The notes: generated by a model not told the origin, from the letters alone. Shown: positions 54,666 to 63,928, numbered from the stretch's first letter. The stretch: DNA of 64,000 nucleotides from CAIKXD01 sp035439485 (GCA_035439485.1 DAORKI010000005.1:5563-69562), one strand, 5' to 3'. Made by a program: numbers and translations.

Positions 54666-54673
54666 TATCTTTG
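54666..54673 (+). promoter_or_regulatory. Promoter -7 box of the ABC-F gene
   Basis: TATCTTTG, perfect TAnnTTTG, 25 bases before the ATG at 54699. Confidence 0.55.
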
Positions 54674-54698
54674 CGCCCCTTAAAAAAATTAAGATTCA

Positions 54699-56315
54699 AT
54701 GATTAGTACAGCCAATGTAGGTTTACAATACGGTAAACGTGTGTTATTCGAAAAAGTAAGTATCAAATTTAATCCCGGCAACTGCTATGGAATTATTGGT
54801 GCCAATGGTGCTGGTAAATCCACCTTTTTGAAAATTCTTTCCGGAGAAATTGAACCCCAACAAGGTCAGGTTATTGTTGACCCAGGAGAGCGTATTTCTG
54901 TTTTAAGTCAAAATCAAAATGCCTTTGATGATTTTACGGTAATTCAAACTGTAATTATGGGTAATAAAAGATTGTCAAACATTATGATTGAGAAAGATGC
55001 TTTGTACGCTAAGTCCGATTTCTCTGATGCTGATGGCCTTCGTGTGTCTGAATTAGAGAGTGAGTTTGCAGAGTTAAATGGCTGGAATGCAGAAACTGAA
55101 GCTGCTGAACTTTTAGAAGGTTTAGGAATTTTAAATTCTGAGCATTACAAATCTATGAGTGAAATGGGTGGAAGTGAAAAGGTTCGAGTACTATTGGCAC
55201 AGGCATTATTTGGAAATCCTGATGTTTTACTGTTAGATGAGCCTACCAATAACCTAGATGCCACCACGGTGCTTTGGTTAGAGGATTTTTTAGCCGATTT
55301 TCAGAATACCGTAATTGTGGTTTCGCATGATAGACATTTTATGGATGCAGTGTGTACTCATATTGCAGATATTGATTTTTCTCAAATTCAGTTGTTTACC
55401 GGTAATTATTCATTTTGGTATGAAAGTAGTCAGTTAATGTTACGTCAAAAGCAGGATGCCAACAGAAAAGCCGAAGATAAAAAGAAAGAGTTGCAAGATT
55501 TTATAGCGCGTTTTAGTGCCAATGCATCAAAATCGAGACAAGCAACTTCAAGAAAAAAATTATTAGATAAGTTAGTTTTTGAAGATATGAAACCATCTTC
55601 AAGAAAATATCCTTATATCATTTTTAAACCAAAAGCTGAAACGCGCAACCAAATTTTGGAAGTAAAAGGATTAAGAAAAGCCATTGATGGTTTAGAATTA
55701 TTTAAAAACATGAACTTTACTGTTGATAGCGGTGATAAAATAGCATTTTTAAGTAGTGATGGGTTAACTGTTTCGGCATTATTTGATATTTTAACCGAAG
55801 AAAAACCCTTAGATCATGGTGAGTTTAAATGGGGAGCAACTGCTCAAATTGGTTATTTTCCAAGGGTTAACGATCATTTTTTTGCAGGAGATTTAAGAAT
55901 TATTGATTGGTTACAACAATATTCGGAAGTAAAGGAAGAACCATGGATAAGAAGTTTTTTAGGAAAAATGTTATTTTCTGGTGAAGAATCTTTGAAGAAA
56001 ACAAAAGTACTATCAGGTGGCGAAAAAGTAAGATGCTTAATAGCTAAATTAATGCTGGAAGCTCCCAATACTTTAATTTTAGATCAACCAACCAATCATT
56101 TAGATTTGGAAGCCATAACCTCATTAAATGATGGTTTGAAGACATTCACAGGGAATTTATTATTTAGTTCACACGATCATTTATTTGTTGAAACAATTGC
56201 AAACCGCATAATTGAAATATTACCAGGTGGTATTATTGATAGAAGAATGACCTATGATGAATATTTAAGGGATGAAAAAGTAAAAGCATTAAGAGTAACC
56301 TTGATGGAAAATTAA
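54699..56315 (+). CDS. ABC-F family ATPase, YbiT-like
   Basis: A 538-residue soluble protein with two ABC domains and no membrane part; ABC-F proteins act on the ribosome. Domain 1 has an intact Walker A (GANGAGKSTFLKIL) and Walker B (LLLDEPTNNLDATT), but its signature reads MGGSEKVR in place of LSGGEK. Domain 2 has a good signature (LSGGEKVR), but its Walker A is lost (DKIAFLSSDGLTVSALFDIL, of which SSDGLTVSA replaces the P-loop), and its Walker B reads LILDQPTNHLD with Q463 where the catalytic glutamate belongs. The loss of the second P-loop is, as I recall, usual in the Bacteroidota YbiT-like group. One composite ATP site is thus probably inactive. Confidence 0.9.
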   Translation: MISTANVGLQYGKRVLFEKVSIKFNPGNCYGIIGANGAGKSTFLKILSGEIEPQQGQVIVDPGERISVLSQNQNAFDDFTVIQTVIMGNKRLSNIMIEKDALYAKSDFSDADGLRVSELESEFAELNGWNAETEAAELLEGLGILNSEHYKSMSEMGGSEKVRVLLAQALFGNPDVLLLDEPTNNLDATTVLWLEDFLADFQNTVIVVSHDRHFMDAVCTHIADIDFSQIQLFTGNYSFWYESSQLMLRQKQDANRKAEDKKKELQDFIARFSANASKSRQATSRKKLLDKLVFEDMKPSSRKYPYIIFKPKAETRNQILEVKGLRKAIDGLELFKNMNFTVDSGDKIAFLSSDGLTVSALFDILTEEKPLDHGEFKWGATAQIGYFPRVNDHFFAGDLRIIDWLQQYSEVKEEPWIRSFLGKMLFSGEESLKKTKVLSGGEKVRCLIAKLMLEAPNTLILDQPTNHLDLEAITSLNDGLKTFTGNLLFSSHDHLFVETIANRIIEILPGGIIDRRMTYDEYLRDEKVKALRVTLMEN

Positions 56316-56405
56316 ATAAAGCATTAATAAAATCCAGTAACAAGTTGTTTTTATACTAGATAAAGCTAATAAACGATAATTCTACAAAATTTTAAGATAA
56401 AAAAA

Positions 56406-56437
56406 TTTGATATTTTACTGATTTTGAATTACTTTTG
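56406..56437 (+). promoter_or_regulatory. Promoter of rpoD
   Basis: TTTG (56406-56409), 20 bases, TACTTTTG (56430-56437): both elements of the Bacteroidota promoter at proper spacing, 50 bases before the ATG. Confidence 0.65.
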
Positions 56438-56487
56438 TACTCATTTTGAAAATTAATATTAATCTTTTAATACCTCCAATATAAAAC

Positions 56488-57351
56488 ATGAGACAACTCA
56501 AAATAACCAAATCAATTACCAACAGAGAGAGTGCATCACTAGATAAATATTTACAGGAGATTGGTAGGGAGGAATTGATTAGTGCTGATGAGGAAGTTCA
56601 GTTAGCTAAGCGCATTAGAGAAGGTGATCAATCTGCTCTTGAAAAGTTAACCAAATCTAATTTAAGATTTGTTGTTTCAGTTGCTAAGCAATATCAAAAT
56701 CAAGGATTAAGTCTACCCGATTTAATTAATGAAGGCAATTTAGGTTTAATTAAGGCAGCCAAACGATTTGATGAAACGAGAGGTTTCAAGTTTATATCTT
56801 ATGCAGTTTGGTGGATTCGTCAATCAATTTTACAAGCATTGGCAGAACAAGCAAGAATCGTTCGTTTACCTTTAAATCAAGTTGGTTCATTAAATAAAAT
56901 TAATAAGGCTTTTTCAAAACTAGAACAAGAGTTTGAAAGAACACCATCTGCTGAAGAATTAGCTGAAATACTTGATATAGCTGAAGATAAAGTGGCTGAT
57001 ACCATGCGCGTTTCTGGTCGTCACGTGAGTATGGATGCTCCTTTTGTGCAAGGTGAAGAAAACACGCTCCTAGATGTACTTATAAATAATGATTCTCCAA
57101 GAGCTGATACCATGTTAATTAGCGAATCATTGCAAAAAGAAATAGAGCGTTCTCTTTCAACATTAACTGAACGAGAAAGAGACGTGGTTAGATTATTTTA
57201 TGGCATAGGATTTAACCATGAATACACTTTAGAAGAAATTGGCGATAAATTTGATCTTACGCGTGAAAGAGTGCGTCAAATTAAAGAAAAAGCTATCAAA
57301 AGACTAAAACACTCCTCAAGAAGTAAGCATTTAAAGGCTTATTTAGGATAA
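56488..57351 (+). CDS. rpoD: RNA polymerase primary sigma factor
   Basis: A 287-residue sigma-70 with regions 1.2 (SLDKYLQEIGREELISADEEVQLAKRI, beginning SLDKYLQEIG), 2 (LRFVVSVAKQYQNQGLSLPDLINEGNLGL and FISYAVWWIRQSI), 3 (RTPSAEELAEILDI) and 4 (TLTERERDVVRLFYGIG, TLEEIGDKFDLTRERVRQIKEKA). It lacks the long region 1.1 of proteobacterial RpoD, as is normal for the Bacteroidota primary sigma factor that reads TTTG/TAnnTTTG promoters, which are seen many times in this window. Own promoter and terminator. Confidence 0.96.
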   Translation: MRQLKITKSITNRESASLDKYLQEIGREELISADEEVQLAKRIREGDQSALEKLTKSNLRFVVSVAKQYQNQGLSLPDLINEGNLGLIKAAKRFDETRGFKFISYAVWWIRQSILQALAEQARIVRLPLNQVGSLNKINKAFSKLEQEFERTPSAEELAEILDIAEDKVADTMRVSGRHVSMDAPFVQGEENTLLDVLINNDSPRADTMLISESLQKEIERSLSTLTERERDVVRLFYGIGFNHEYTLEEIGDKFDLTRERVRQIKEKAIKRLKHSSRSKHLKAYLG

Positions 57352-57375
57352 AGAAAATCAAGATTGGTTGGTGAC

Positions 57376-57418
57376 AAGGCTGCGGTGGTTGCAAAACTAC
57401 TCAGCCTTTGTTTTTTTT
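57376..57418 (+). terminator. Terminator of rpoD
   Basis: AAGGCTG (57376-57382) pairs with CAGCCTT (57402-57408), followed by TG and eight T. Confidence 0.8.
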
Positions 57419-57572
57419 ACGAATTTATTGAATATCAATAAAGTATTTTTTAATTATTTATCAATAAAGGCTGGTTTATAATTATTTGACAATATTATGA
57501 CCATTTACGTGTTTTAATTCGTTAAATTTGTATTTATAGAATTGTGGATAAGCCATTAAACTCACATTTAAA

Positions 57573-57579
57573 AAAGGAG
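57573..57579 (+). promoter_or_regulatory. Strong Shine-Dalgarno sequence before the TPR gene
   Basis: The sequence AAAAAAGGAGGGAATATG places a full AGGAGG a few bases before the start codon at 57585. Nearly all other genes in this window lack such a site, so this gene may be translated at a higher rate. Confidence 0.6.
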
Positions 57580-57584
57580 GGAAT

Positions 57585-59000
57585 ATGTACGAGGAATTTG
57601 AGCATGAAGATTTTAATAATAAAGATGGAGCAAAGTTGCTGGAGCGTTATGAGGAGATGATAAAGTATAACAGTGTTGCCTTTTTTGATGAAGATGAGTT
57701 TGATGAAATTATCGCTATGTATACCGATAATAGGGCCATACAAAAAGCACTGAAGGCTGCCGAAATAGCTTTAGACCAACACCCATACAGTATTATATTT
57801 TTAGTACGACAGGCTCAATTGTATGGCGCATCAAATCAAATTCACAAGGCATTTGAAATATTATCCCGTGCCGAGGCTTTTGAACCAAATAATGAAGAAA
57901 TTTGGGTCACCAAAGGTTCGCTTTTTAGTCATTTAAATGAACACGATAAAGCAATATATAGTTTTAAACAGGCAGTAAAAATTAGTCAAGATCCTGATGA
58001 AATTTTTATGATGATTGCCATAGAGTATGAAAACAAAAAGGACTATCATAAAGCCATATATTTCTTAAAGAAGGCAATTGCCAATAACCCCAATAATGAG
58101 CTTGCCTTATTTGAATTAGCATGGTGTTTCGAAGAAGCGGGTATGATTGGTGAAAGTGTGGCCTATTACAACGAACTCATTGATATTGATCCGTATTCAG
58201 TTTCGGCCTGGTATAATTTAGGTGTAGCTTTTAACAAACTAGCAAAATACGAAGAAGCCATAAGTGCTTTTGATTTTTGTATTGCCATTGAAGAAGCATT
58301 TTCATCAGCTTACTTTAACAAAGCAAATGCACTTGCTAATCTTGAAAAGTATGAAGAAGCAATTGAAGTTTACAAACAAACATTTGAATACGAAGAGCCC
58401 GATGCCTACACGCACTATTATTTAGGCGAATGTTATGAAAAACTCGAAAATAACAAATTGGCTTTACAACATTATCAAAAAGCTGTAAAAATAGATCCTG
58501 AGTTATCTCCTGCATGGCTTGGTATAGGCGTTATATATGATAATATGGAAAGCTATATTGAGAGTTTATTCTTTGTTAAAAAAGCTTTAGATTTAGAATC
58601 AAATAATGCAGAATACTGGTATATATATGGTGATGTATTATACCGCGCAGGACAATTAGATGAAGCAGTAAATGCTTATCAACGCACATCAGAACTTGAA
58701 AAAGAGAATTTCGAAGTGCTTTTAGACTTAGCCTTGGTATATTATGAATTAGGCGACATAGAAGGATTAAGTGAGACCATTTTCACAGCAGTATCAACAT
58801 TTGGAATGGAAAATTCTGCAGTGGCATACAGATATGCTGCATTTTGCTTTATCACAGGCAATAACAAAGAAGGAATGGTGGCTCTTGAGAATGCGCTGTT
58901 AAAGGACTACCAAGGACACGAAGGTTTTTTAGAATTTGAACCTACCTTTAAATTAAACACAGCCATTATGAATCTTATTGAATCAAACACACAATTTTAA
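57585..59000 (+). CDS. Tetratricopeptide repeat protein
   Basis: A 471-residue cytoplasmic protein made almost wholly of TPR units (for example AIYSFKQAVKISQDPDEIF, SAWYNLGVAFNKLAKYEEAI, AWLGIGVIYDNMESYIESL); about eleven repeats by eye. No signal peptide or enzyme domain. It probably acts as a scaffold. The ComA-like gene overlaps its stop by one base (TAATG), so it heads a tightly packed run with that gene and the rhodanese. Confidence 0.9.
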   Translation: MYEEFEHEDFNNKDGAKLLERYEEMIKYNSVAFFDEDEFDEIIAMYTDNRAIQKALKAAEIALDQHPYSIIFLVRQAQLYGASNQIHKAFEILSRAEAFEPNNEEIWVTKGSLFSHLNEHDKAIYSFKQAVKISQDPDEIFMMIAIEYENKKDYHKAIYFLKKAIANNPNNELALFELAWCFEEAGMIGESVAYYNELIDIDPYSVSAWYNLGVAFNKLAKYEEAISAFDFCIAIEEAFSSAYFNKANALANLEKYEEAIEVYKQTFEYEEPDAYTHYYLGECYEKLENNKLALQHYQKAVKIDPELSPAWLGIGVIYDNMESYIESLFFVKKALDLESNNAEYWYIYGDVLYRAGQLDEAVNAYQRTSELEKENFEVLLDLALVYYELGDIEGLSETIFTAVSTFGMENSAVAYRYAAFCFITGNNKEGMVALENALLKDYQGHEGFLEFEPTFKLNTAIMNLIESNTQF

Positions 59001-59788
59001 TGAATTTTAATCTTCCTCACATACCAGATAGAGAGCCAAAACCACGTCAAAATGGTATTACCATGATGATGGATAAAGGGCTTAGCTTGAAAGAAGCAGA
59101 GAATTTTATTGATGCAAATGCTGCCTATACTGACCTTATAAAATTAGGTTTTGGTACTTCATATCTAAGCAAAAATTTAGCAGAAAAAATTAAACTGTAT
59201 CATCAAGCCGGCCTAAAAGTTTATTTAGGAGGAACTTTATTTGAAGCCTTTATTATTAGAGGCATGTTTGATGATTATAGGAAGGTATTAGATAAATTTA
59301 AACTGCAAGTGGCAGAAGTTTCAGATGGCTCTGTAACCATGAACCATGATGTTAAATGTCAATACATCAACATGCTATCAAAAGATTATACTGTGCTTTC
59401 AGAAGTAGGGTCCAAGGAAGAGGGTATTATTATACACCCTTCAAAATGGACAAGTATGATGAAAAAGGAGCTTGAATCTGGATCGTGGAAAGTAATTGCA
59501 GAAGCACGAGAAAGTGGTAATGTGGGCATTTATCATCGTGATGGTAAAACACATACCATGTTAATTGATAAAATTATTGCAAAAATTAAACCTGAGGATA
59601 TTATGTGGGAAGCACCCATAAAAAGTCAACAAGTTTGGTTTATTAAAAGTTTTGGGGCAAATGTGAATCTTGGAAATATTGCACCAAACGATGTAATTCC
59701 CCTCGAAACTTTAAGAATTGGTTTGCGTGGTGATACATTTTTTTCATTTTTACCGAAAGAATTAAATAAAACTATTGAAAAACCATAA
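59000..59788 (+). CDS. Phosphosulfolactate synthase-like protein (ComA family)
   Basis: A 262-residue TIM-barrel protein of the ComA family: LPHIPDREPKPRQNGITMMMDKG, LIKLGFGTSYLS, GLKVYLGGTLFEAF, EVSDGSVTM and IAEARESGNVGIYHRDG. ComA joins sulfite to phosphoenolpyruvate to give phosphosulfolactate, first step of coenzyme M synthesis in methanogens; bacteria use relatives for sulfolactate. No ComB or ComC homolog is here. In a Bacteroidota a link to sulfonate metabolism is conceivable but unproven. It overlaps the TPR gene by one base and is followed by a rhodanese after 10 bases. Confidence 0.88.
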   Translation: MNFNLPHIPDREPKPRQNGITMMMDKGLSLKEAENFIDANAAYTDLIKLGFGTSYLSKNLAEKIKLYHQAGLKVYLGGTLFEAFIIRGMFDDYRKVLDKFKLQVAEVSDGSVTMNHDVKCQYINMLSKDYTVLSEVGSKEEGIIIHPSKWTSMMKKELESGSWKVIAEARESGNVGIYHRDGKTHTMLIDKIIAKIKPEDIMWEAPIKSQQVWFIKSFGANVNLGNIAPNDVIPLETLRIGLRGDTFFSFLPKELNKTIEKP

Positions 59789-59798
59789 TCAAAGCAAT

Positions 59799-60125
59799 AT
59801 GAGTGAAGTTAAAGAAATTACAGTACAAGAACTAAAAAAAATGCGTGATGAAAATGTTACGCACCAATTAATAGATGTTAGGGAAGAGCACGAGGCCGAT
59901 ATTGCCACCATTAATGGGTTACTTATCCCAATGGGCGAAGTTATGGATAGAATTGATGAAATAAAGAAAGATGTTCCGGTAATTGTGCATTGTAGAAGTG
60001 GTGCTAGGTCAAGAGCCATTGTTGAAGCATTACAAAATAATTTTAATTATTCCAACCTGCTTAATTTAAAAGGTGGTATTTTAGCTTGGGCCCAAGAAAT
60101 TGATAATTCAATTAAAACCTATTAA
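59799..60125 (+). CDS. Rhodanese-like domain protein
   Basis: A 108-residue single rhodanese domain. The active-site loop is C65 in VHCRSGARS, and ITVQELKKM and LIDVREEHEAD are normal family marks. It carries sulfane sulfur as a persulfide. The start at 59799 (MSEVKEITVQ) is preferred over a TTG at 59775 that would overlap the ComA-like gene. Being in one transcript with a sulfite-using synthase family member suggests shared sulfur chemistry, as an inference. Confidence 0.92.
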   Translation: MSEVKEITVQELKKMRDENVTHQLIDVREEHEADIATINGLLIPMGEVMDRIDEIKKDVPVIVHCRSGARSRAIVEALQNNFNYSNLLNLKGGILAWAQEIDNSIKTY

Positions 60126-60179
60126 ACACTGTTATTTATTTATTTTTAGCCGAACTATATTCGGATTTAAACTATTGCT

Positions 60180-60818
60180 ATGATTGAACTTTTTAAACAT
60201 ATTTTACACCTAGACTTTGATTGGTTATTTGCACAATATGATAGTGCTATTTATTTTATTTTATTTTTAGTCATATTTATTGAAACCGGCTTGGTGTTAA
60301 TGCCATTTTTACCTGGTGATTCCTTATTATTTACGGCCGGTTTGTTTGCCAGAACAGGGCACCTTAATTTGAGTTATATCTTAATTTTATTATTTGTTGC
60401 TGCTGTTGTTGGCGATAATGTGAATTACTTTATTGGTAGAAATATTGGTTTGCGCATGCTTGGTATTAAAATTGGAGGTAAGAAGGTGGTAAAACAAGAA
60501 TATCTAGATAAAACACATGAGTTTTATGAAAAGCACGGAACTAAAACCATTATTATGGCTCGCTTTGTTCCCATTGTAAGGACATTTGCGCCTTTTGTTG
60601 CTGGCGTAGCGGAAATGAAATACCGTAGATTTTTAACTTATGATGTACTAGGAGGTGCACTTTGGATTGGTAGTTTAACATTAGCTGGATATTTTTTAGG
60701 TCATTTTGAATGGATTAGAAAAAATATTGAATTGGTAGCCTTAATGATTATTTTTGTTTCTATTCTTCCTGTAATTATTGAGTTTTTAAAGGCAAGGAAA
60801 GCAGCTAAATTAGGGTAA
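60180..60818 (+). CDS. DedA family membrane protein
   Basis: A 212-residue inner membrane protein of the DedA/SNARE-associated family: FLVIFIETGLVLMPFLPGDSLLFTAGLFA, VAAVVGDNVNYFIGRNIG, and the amphipathic re-entrant part IIMARFVPIVRTFAPFVAGVAEMKYRRF with its conserved arginines. Such proteins flip undecaprenyl phosphate or other lipids across the membrane. It precedes aroE by 3 bases. Confidence 0.93.
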   Translation: MIELFKHILHLDFDWLFAQYDSAIYFILFLVIFIETGLVLMPFLPGDSLLFTAGLFARTGHLNLSYILILLFVAAVVGDNVNYFIGRNIGLRMLGIKIGGKKVVKQEYLDKTHEFYEKHGTKTIIMARFVPIVRTFAPFVAGVAEMKYRRFLTYDVLGGALWIGSLTLAGYFLGHFEWIRKNIELVALMIIFVSILPVIIEFLKARKAAKLG

Positions 60819-60821
60819 TTC

Positions 60822-61577
60822 ATGAATTTAGGATTGATAGGAAAATCACTAGCCCATAGCTTCTCACCAACTTATTTTTCAAATAAATTTCAAAGCATGG
60901 GTAATACAAACCACAGTTACCATGCCTATGAAATAATCGAGATGAATGAACAGAATTTGTTACATTTAATTCATCACCATAAGCTTAATGGATTTAACGT
61001 TACTATACCTTATAAATCATCCATTATTCCTTTATTGCATGAGTTAAGTGATGATGCTTCAAAAATTGGAGCAGTCAATACTGTACATGTTAATTGGGTT
61101 AACGAGCAAAACATAATATTAAAAGGTTATAATACCGATTGGTTAGGATTTTTAAAATCGATCCGACCTTTCTTAACCATACATCATCAAAAGGCACTTA
61201 TATTAGGTACTGGAGGTGCCTCAAAAGCAATACAATATGCCTTAAAAACTTTAGGTATTGATGCTTTAATAGTATCAAGAATACAGCAAAGCTCTTATCC
61301 ATTGCAAATAAATTACCAGCAATTAAATAAATTTATTATTGAACAATATAAATTAATCATCAATACAACACCACTTGGCACATTTCCAGAAATAGAGCAA
61401 GCTCCTGAAATACCTTACGAGTTTTTAGGAACAGAGCATTTGCTCTGTGATTTAATATATAACCCATTAGAAACAGCATTTATGAAAAAAGGAAAACGCT
61501 TCGGGGCAACGGTGTTAAATGGTTTATCAATGTTGCAATTTCAGGCCGATGAAGCGTTTAAAATCTGGTCAAAATAA
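60822..61577 (+). CDS. aroE: Shikimate dehydrogenase
   Basis: Reduces 3-dehydroshikimate to shikimate with NADPH in aromatic amino acid synthesis. The 251-residue length is slightly short but normal for Bacteroidota. Landmarks: GLIGKSLAHSFSPTYF, FNVTIPYKSSIIPLL with the catalytic lysine, GAVNTVHV, YNTDWLGFL with the aspartate, LGTGGASKAIQYAL as nucleotide loop, INTTPLG and LNGLSMLQFQADEAF. No other shikimate gene is nearby. Confidence 0.95.
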   Translation: MNLGLIGKSLAHSFSPTYFSNKFQSMGNTNHSYHAYEIIEMNEQNLLHLIHHHKLNGFNVTIPYKSSIIPLLHELSDDASKIGAVNTVHVNWVNEQNIILKGYNTDWLGFLKSIRPFLTIHHQKALILGTGGASKAIQYALKTLGIDALIVSRIQQSSYPLQINYQQLNKFIIEQYKLIINTTPLGTFPEIEQAPEIPYEFLGTEHLLCDLIYNPLETAFMKKGKRFGATVLNGLSMLQFQADEAFKIWSK

Positions 61578-61580
61578 AAA

Positions 61581-61611
61581 AGGGCACAGCGTTTAGACTG
61601 TACCCTCTTTT
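61581..61611 (+). terminator. Probable terminator of aroE
   Basis: AGGGCACAG (61581-61589) pairs with CTGTACCCT (61598-61606) with one mismatch, followed by CTTTT. Confidence 0.55.
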
Positions 61612-61801
61612 CCACCATGAAAAAAATTACTTGCGTAATTCAATACAAAGAACGTAAAAATTAATCAATTGTTGCCAATTCACTAAATTATTTTTTGTTA
61701 TTATTTTAAATTGCTGTAAATCAAATTGTAAAAAATATTATTTTTGACATTAAACCTTTAATTCAATTAAACGTCATAGTAAATATCATAAAAAATAAAA
61801 C

Positions 61802-62761
61802 ATGAAAAAATTAACCCAATTTTTAGGAATTATTTCTCTTGCAGCAATATTGATAGTATCCTGCAAAAAAAAGGAGGAAAACACCACCTTAGATGAAAAT
61901 ACCAAGCAATTCAATGAAGATGCTAATGATATTAAAAGTGAGTCGGACAATGTAAATAATGATATAAATAGTTCCATCAACAATACAAGCATTGGTGGTA
62001 GAAACAGTGCAAGTTATTCGAGTGAATTATGTGGTGTAACTATTGATAGTAGTCAAATTGCGAATAAAATATTATTTTATAATTTCGATGGTATTACGCC
62101 ATGTTTTAGTCCATCAAGAACTAGAGGTGGACAAATTAAGGTTGAGTTAATTAATGGGAATACGTGGAAAGATGTTGGAGCCGTTTTAAAAATGACCTAC
62201 ATAAATTTTAAAGTAACCAAATTAAGCAACAATCACTCTATTACATTCAATGGGGTTAAAACATTGAAAAATGTGAATGGAATAAATTGGTTGACTTTTA
62301 TATTAAGCACTAGTAATTTTAAATTTCAGGAGCGCGCCTTAAATGTTCAAGTGGCATTTCATGACGGAACTCAAGCCACTTGGAATAGTACTCGAGTAAC
62401 AACATGGGATTATATACAAGCAAATGCTACTCCGGGAATTCCATATGGTTATGTTAAATTTACTTCCAATGGTGATACCACTTTGAACAATACATCCAAC
62501 ACTGATTCGTGGGGAATAAATAGGGCAGGAAACGCTTTCATTACATACTACCAGTCACCTTGGGTATCAAATTCTTATTGTGGATTTTGGCGACCTAATT
62601 CGGGCAGTTTAACGCATGTTGTTGGAGGTTCTAGTACCTTAACAGTAGATTTAGGTGTTGACCAAAGTGGCAATGCATCTACATTGGCTTGTGCGTATGG
62701 GTATAAAGTTACATGGACGCCTTCAGGTGGAACCCAGCAAACCCAAACCCTGAGTTATTAA
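61802..62761 (+). CDS. Lipoprotein of unknown function
   Basis: A 319-residue lipoprotein: lipobox IVSC at residues 19-22 followed by CKKK, then a helical polar linker rich in D, E and N (residues 30-70), then a beta-rich domain (FDGITPCFSPSRTRGGQIKVE, LSNNHSITFNGVKTLKN, and a late LACAYGYKVTWTPSGGTQQ). I do not recognise the family. It has a strong terminator. Confidence 0.75.
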   Translation: MKKLTQFLGIISLAAILIVSCKKKEENTTLDENTKQFNEDANDIKSESDNVNNDINSSINNTSIGGRNSASYSSELCGVTIDSSQIANKILFYNFDGITPCFSPSRTRGGQIKVELINGNTWKDVGAVLKMTYINFKVTKLSNNHSITFNGVKTLKNVNGINWLTFILSTSNFKFQERALNVQVAFHDGTQATWNSTRVTTWDYIQANATPGIPYGYVKFTSNGDTTLNNTSNTDSWGINRAGNAFITYYQSPWVSNSYCGFWRPNSGSLTHVVGGSSTLTVDLGVDQSGNASTLACAYGYKVTWTPSGGTQQTQTLSY

Positions 62762-62770
62762 TTAAGAAAA

Positions 62771-62800
62771 AAAAAGCCTCTTCATTTGAAGAGGCTTTTT
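62771..62800 (+). terminator. Strong terminator of the lipoprotein gene
   Basis: AAAAAGCCTCTTC (62771-62783) pairs perfectly with GAAGAGGCTTTTT (62788-62800) around a four-base loop. It can work in both directions. Confidence 0.88.
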
Positions 62801-62814
62801 CATTTTATTTTACC

Positions 62815-62822
62815 TATCTTTG
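62815..62822 (+). promoter_or_regulatory. Promoter -7 box of the last T9SS gene
   Basis: TATCTTTG, perfect TAnnTTTG, 23 bases before the preferred start codon at 62846. It supports that start over the ATG at 62786, which lies within the terminator. Confidence 0.55.
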
Positions 62823-62845
62823 CCCAACTAACCAAAACCAAAAAA

Positions 62846-63928
62846 ATGAAACAAATCTTTACTATTTTACTGGCTGGCATGGCCATTATCAATGCTAATG
62901 CTCAAACAATTACTTCTGCTAATTTCCCAAATTCAGGCGAGGTTTGGGTTGAATTTGAAGATTCTACTGGTAGTGCCATAACCATTGGTGCAGCAGGAAC
63001 AGGTCAAACTTGGGATTATAGTACCTCGTTTACTGTGAGTGATACAACTGGTATACTTTTTAGACCTGTTAGTGATGCACCATCATACATGGATGCTGCA
63101 ACAAATTTTCCAGGTGCTAATTTAGTTGTTATTGATGATTTGAATGATTCAAGTGCAACTTTTATGAAATCAAATCCATCAGGTTTTTACTTTGATGGGG
63201 TTTATGACGAAGGAACTTTAAATGACCCAACTTTAGGATTGTATATCAGTGCTATTGATTACAATCCAGATAGACTCATTGTTCCAGCACCTTTTTCGTA
63301 TAATGATACAAGAGATAATAATGCGAAATTTCATCTTTCATTTACTTACAGTGCTCCTCCAATTACCACTCAAATAGATATCAATAACTACACTATACAA
63401 AATTTTATTGCTGATGGCACAGGAACTTTGACCACACCCCTTGGCACATTTAACAACGTATTAAGAATTAAGGAATTTACCTATCAAATTGATAGTACAA
63501 ATTATAGTCTACCCCTAATTCCTGACACAGTTAATATTCATGATACAGTAATAACCTATTCATTTTTGCATGCCAATTCACATTGCTTGTTAATGACAGC
63601 AGATGTTAACCCAATAACATTACAAGTAATAAATGCTAGTTATTATGATCCAATTGTTTTGGTAGGAGAGTCAGAAAATAAAACTATTCCAGTTACGATG
63701 TATCCTAATCCAGCTTCTGAAGAATTTTATTTAAATCATATCAGAAATAATTCACAGATTCAAATTTTTGATGTATCAGGTAAGTTAATTAAGAGTGAAA
63801 ATTTAGCTAATTTAGAAAGTAATATAAAAGTTAATACCCTTGATATGCCTGCTGGATTTTATTTCTTTAGCATCAGCAATGTAAAAGATGGGAATTATTT
63901 TAATGGAAAGTTTGAAGTAAAAAAATAA
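62846..63928 (+). CDS. Secreted protein with T9SS sorting domain
   Basis: A 360-residue exported protein: signal peptide MKQIFTILLAGMAIINANAQ, a beta-rich domain of about 250 residues without a motif that I know (EVWVEFEDSTGSAITIGAAG, TGTLTTPLGTFNNVLRIKEF), and a C-terminal T9SS type A sorting domain (VTMYPNPASEEFYLNHIRNN, IQIFDVSGKLIKSENL, GFYFFSISNVKDGNYFNGKF). The block GTLTTPLGTFNNVLRIK recurs in many Bacteroidota T9SS proteins, as I recall. The frame opens at 62786 inside the terminator, but 62846 gives a clean signal peptide. Confidence 0.88.
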   Translation: MKQIFTILLAGMAIINANAQTITSANFPNSGEVWVEFEDSTGSAITIGAAGTGQTWDYSTSFTVSDTTGILFRPVSDAPSYMDAATNFPGANLVVIDDLNDSSATFMKSNPSGFYFDGVYDEGTLNDPTLGLYISAIDYNPDRLIVPAPFSYNDTRDNNAKFHLSFTYSAPPITTQIDINNYTIQNFIADGTGTLTTPLGTFNNVLRIKEFTYQIDSTNYSLPLIPDTVNIHDTVITYSFLHANSHCLLMTADVNPITLQVINASYYDPIVLVGESENKTIPVTMYPNPASEEFYLNHIRNNSQIQIFDVSGKLIKSENLANLESNIKVNTLDMPAGFYFFSISNVKDGNYFNGKFEVKK

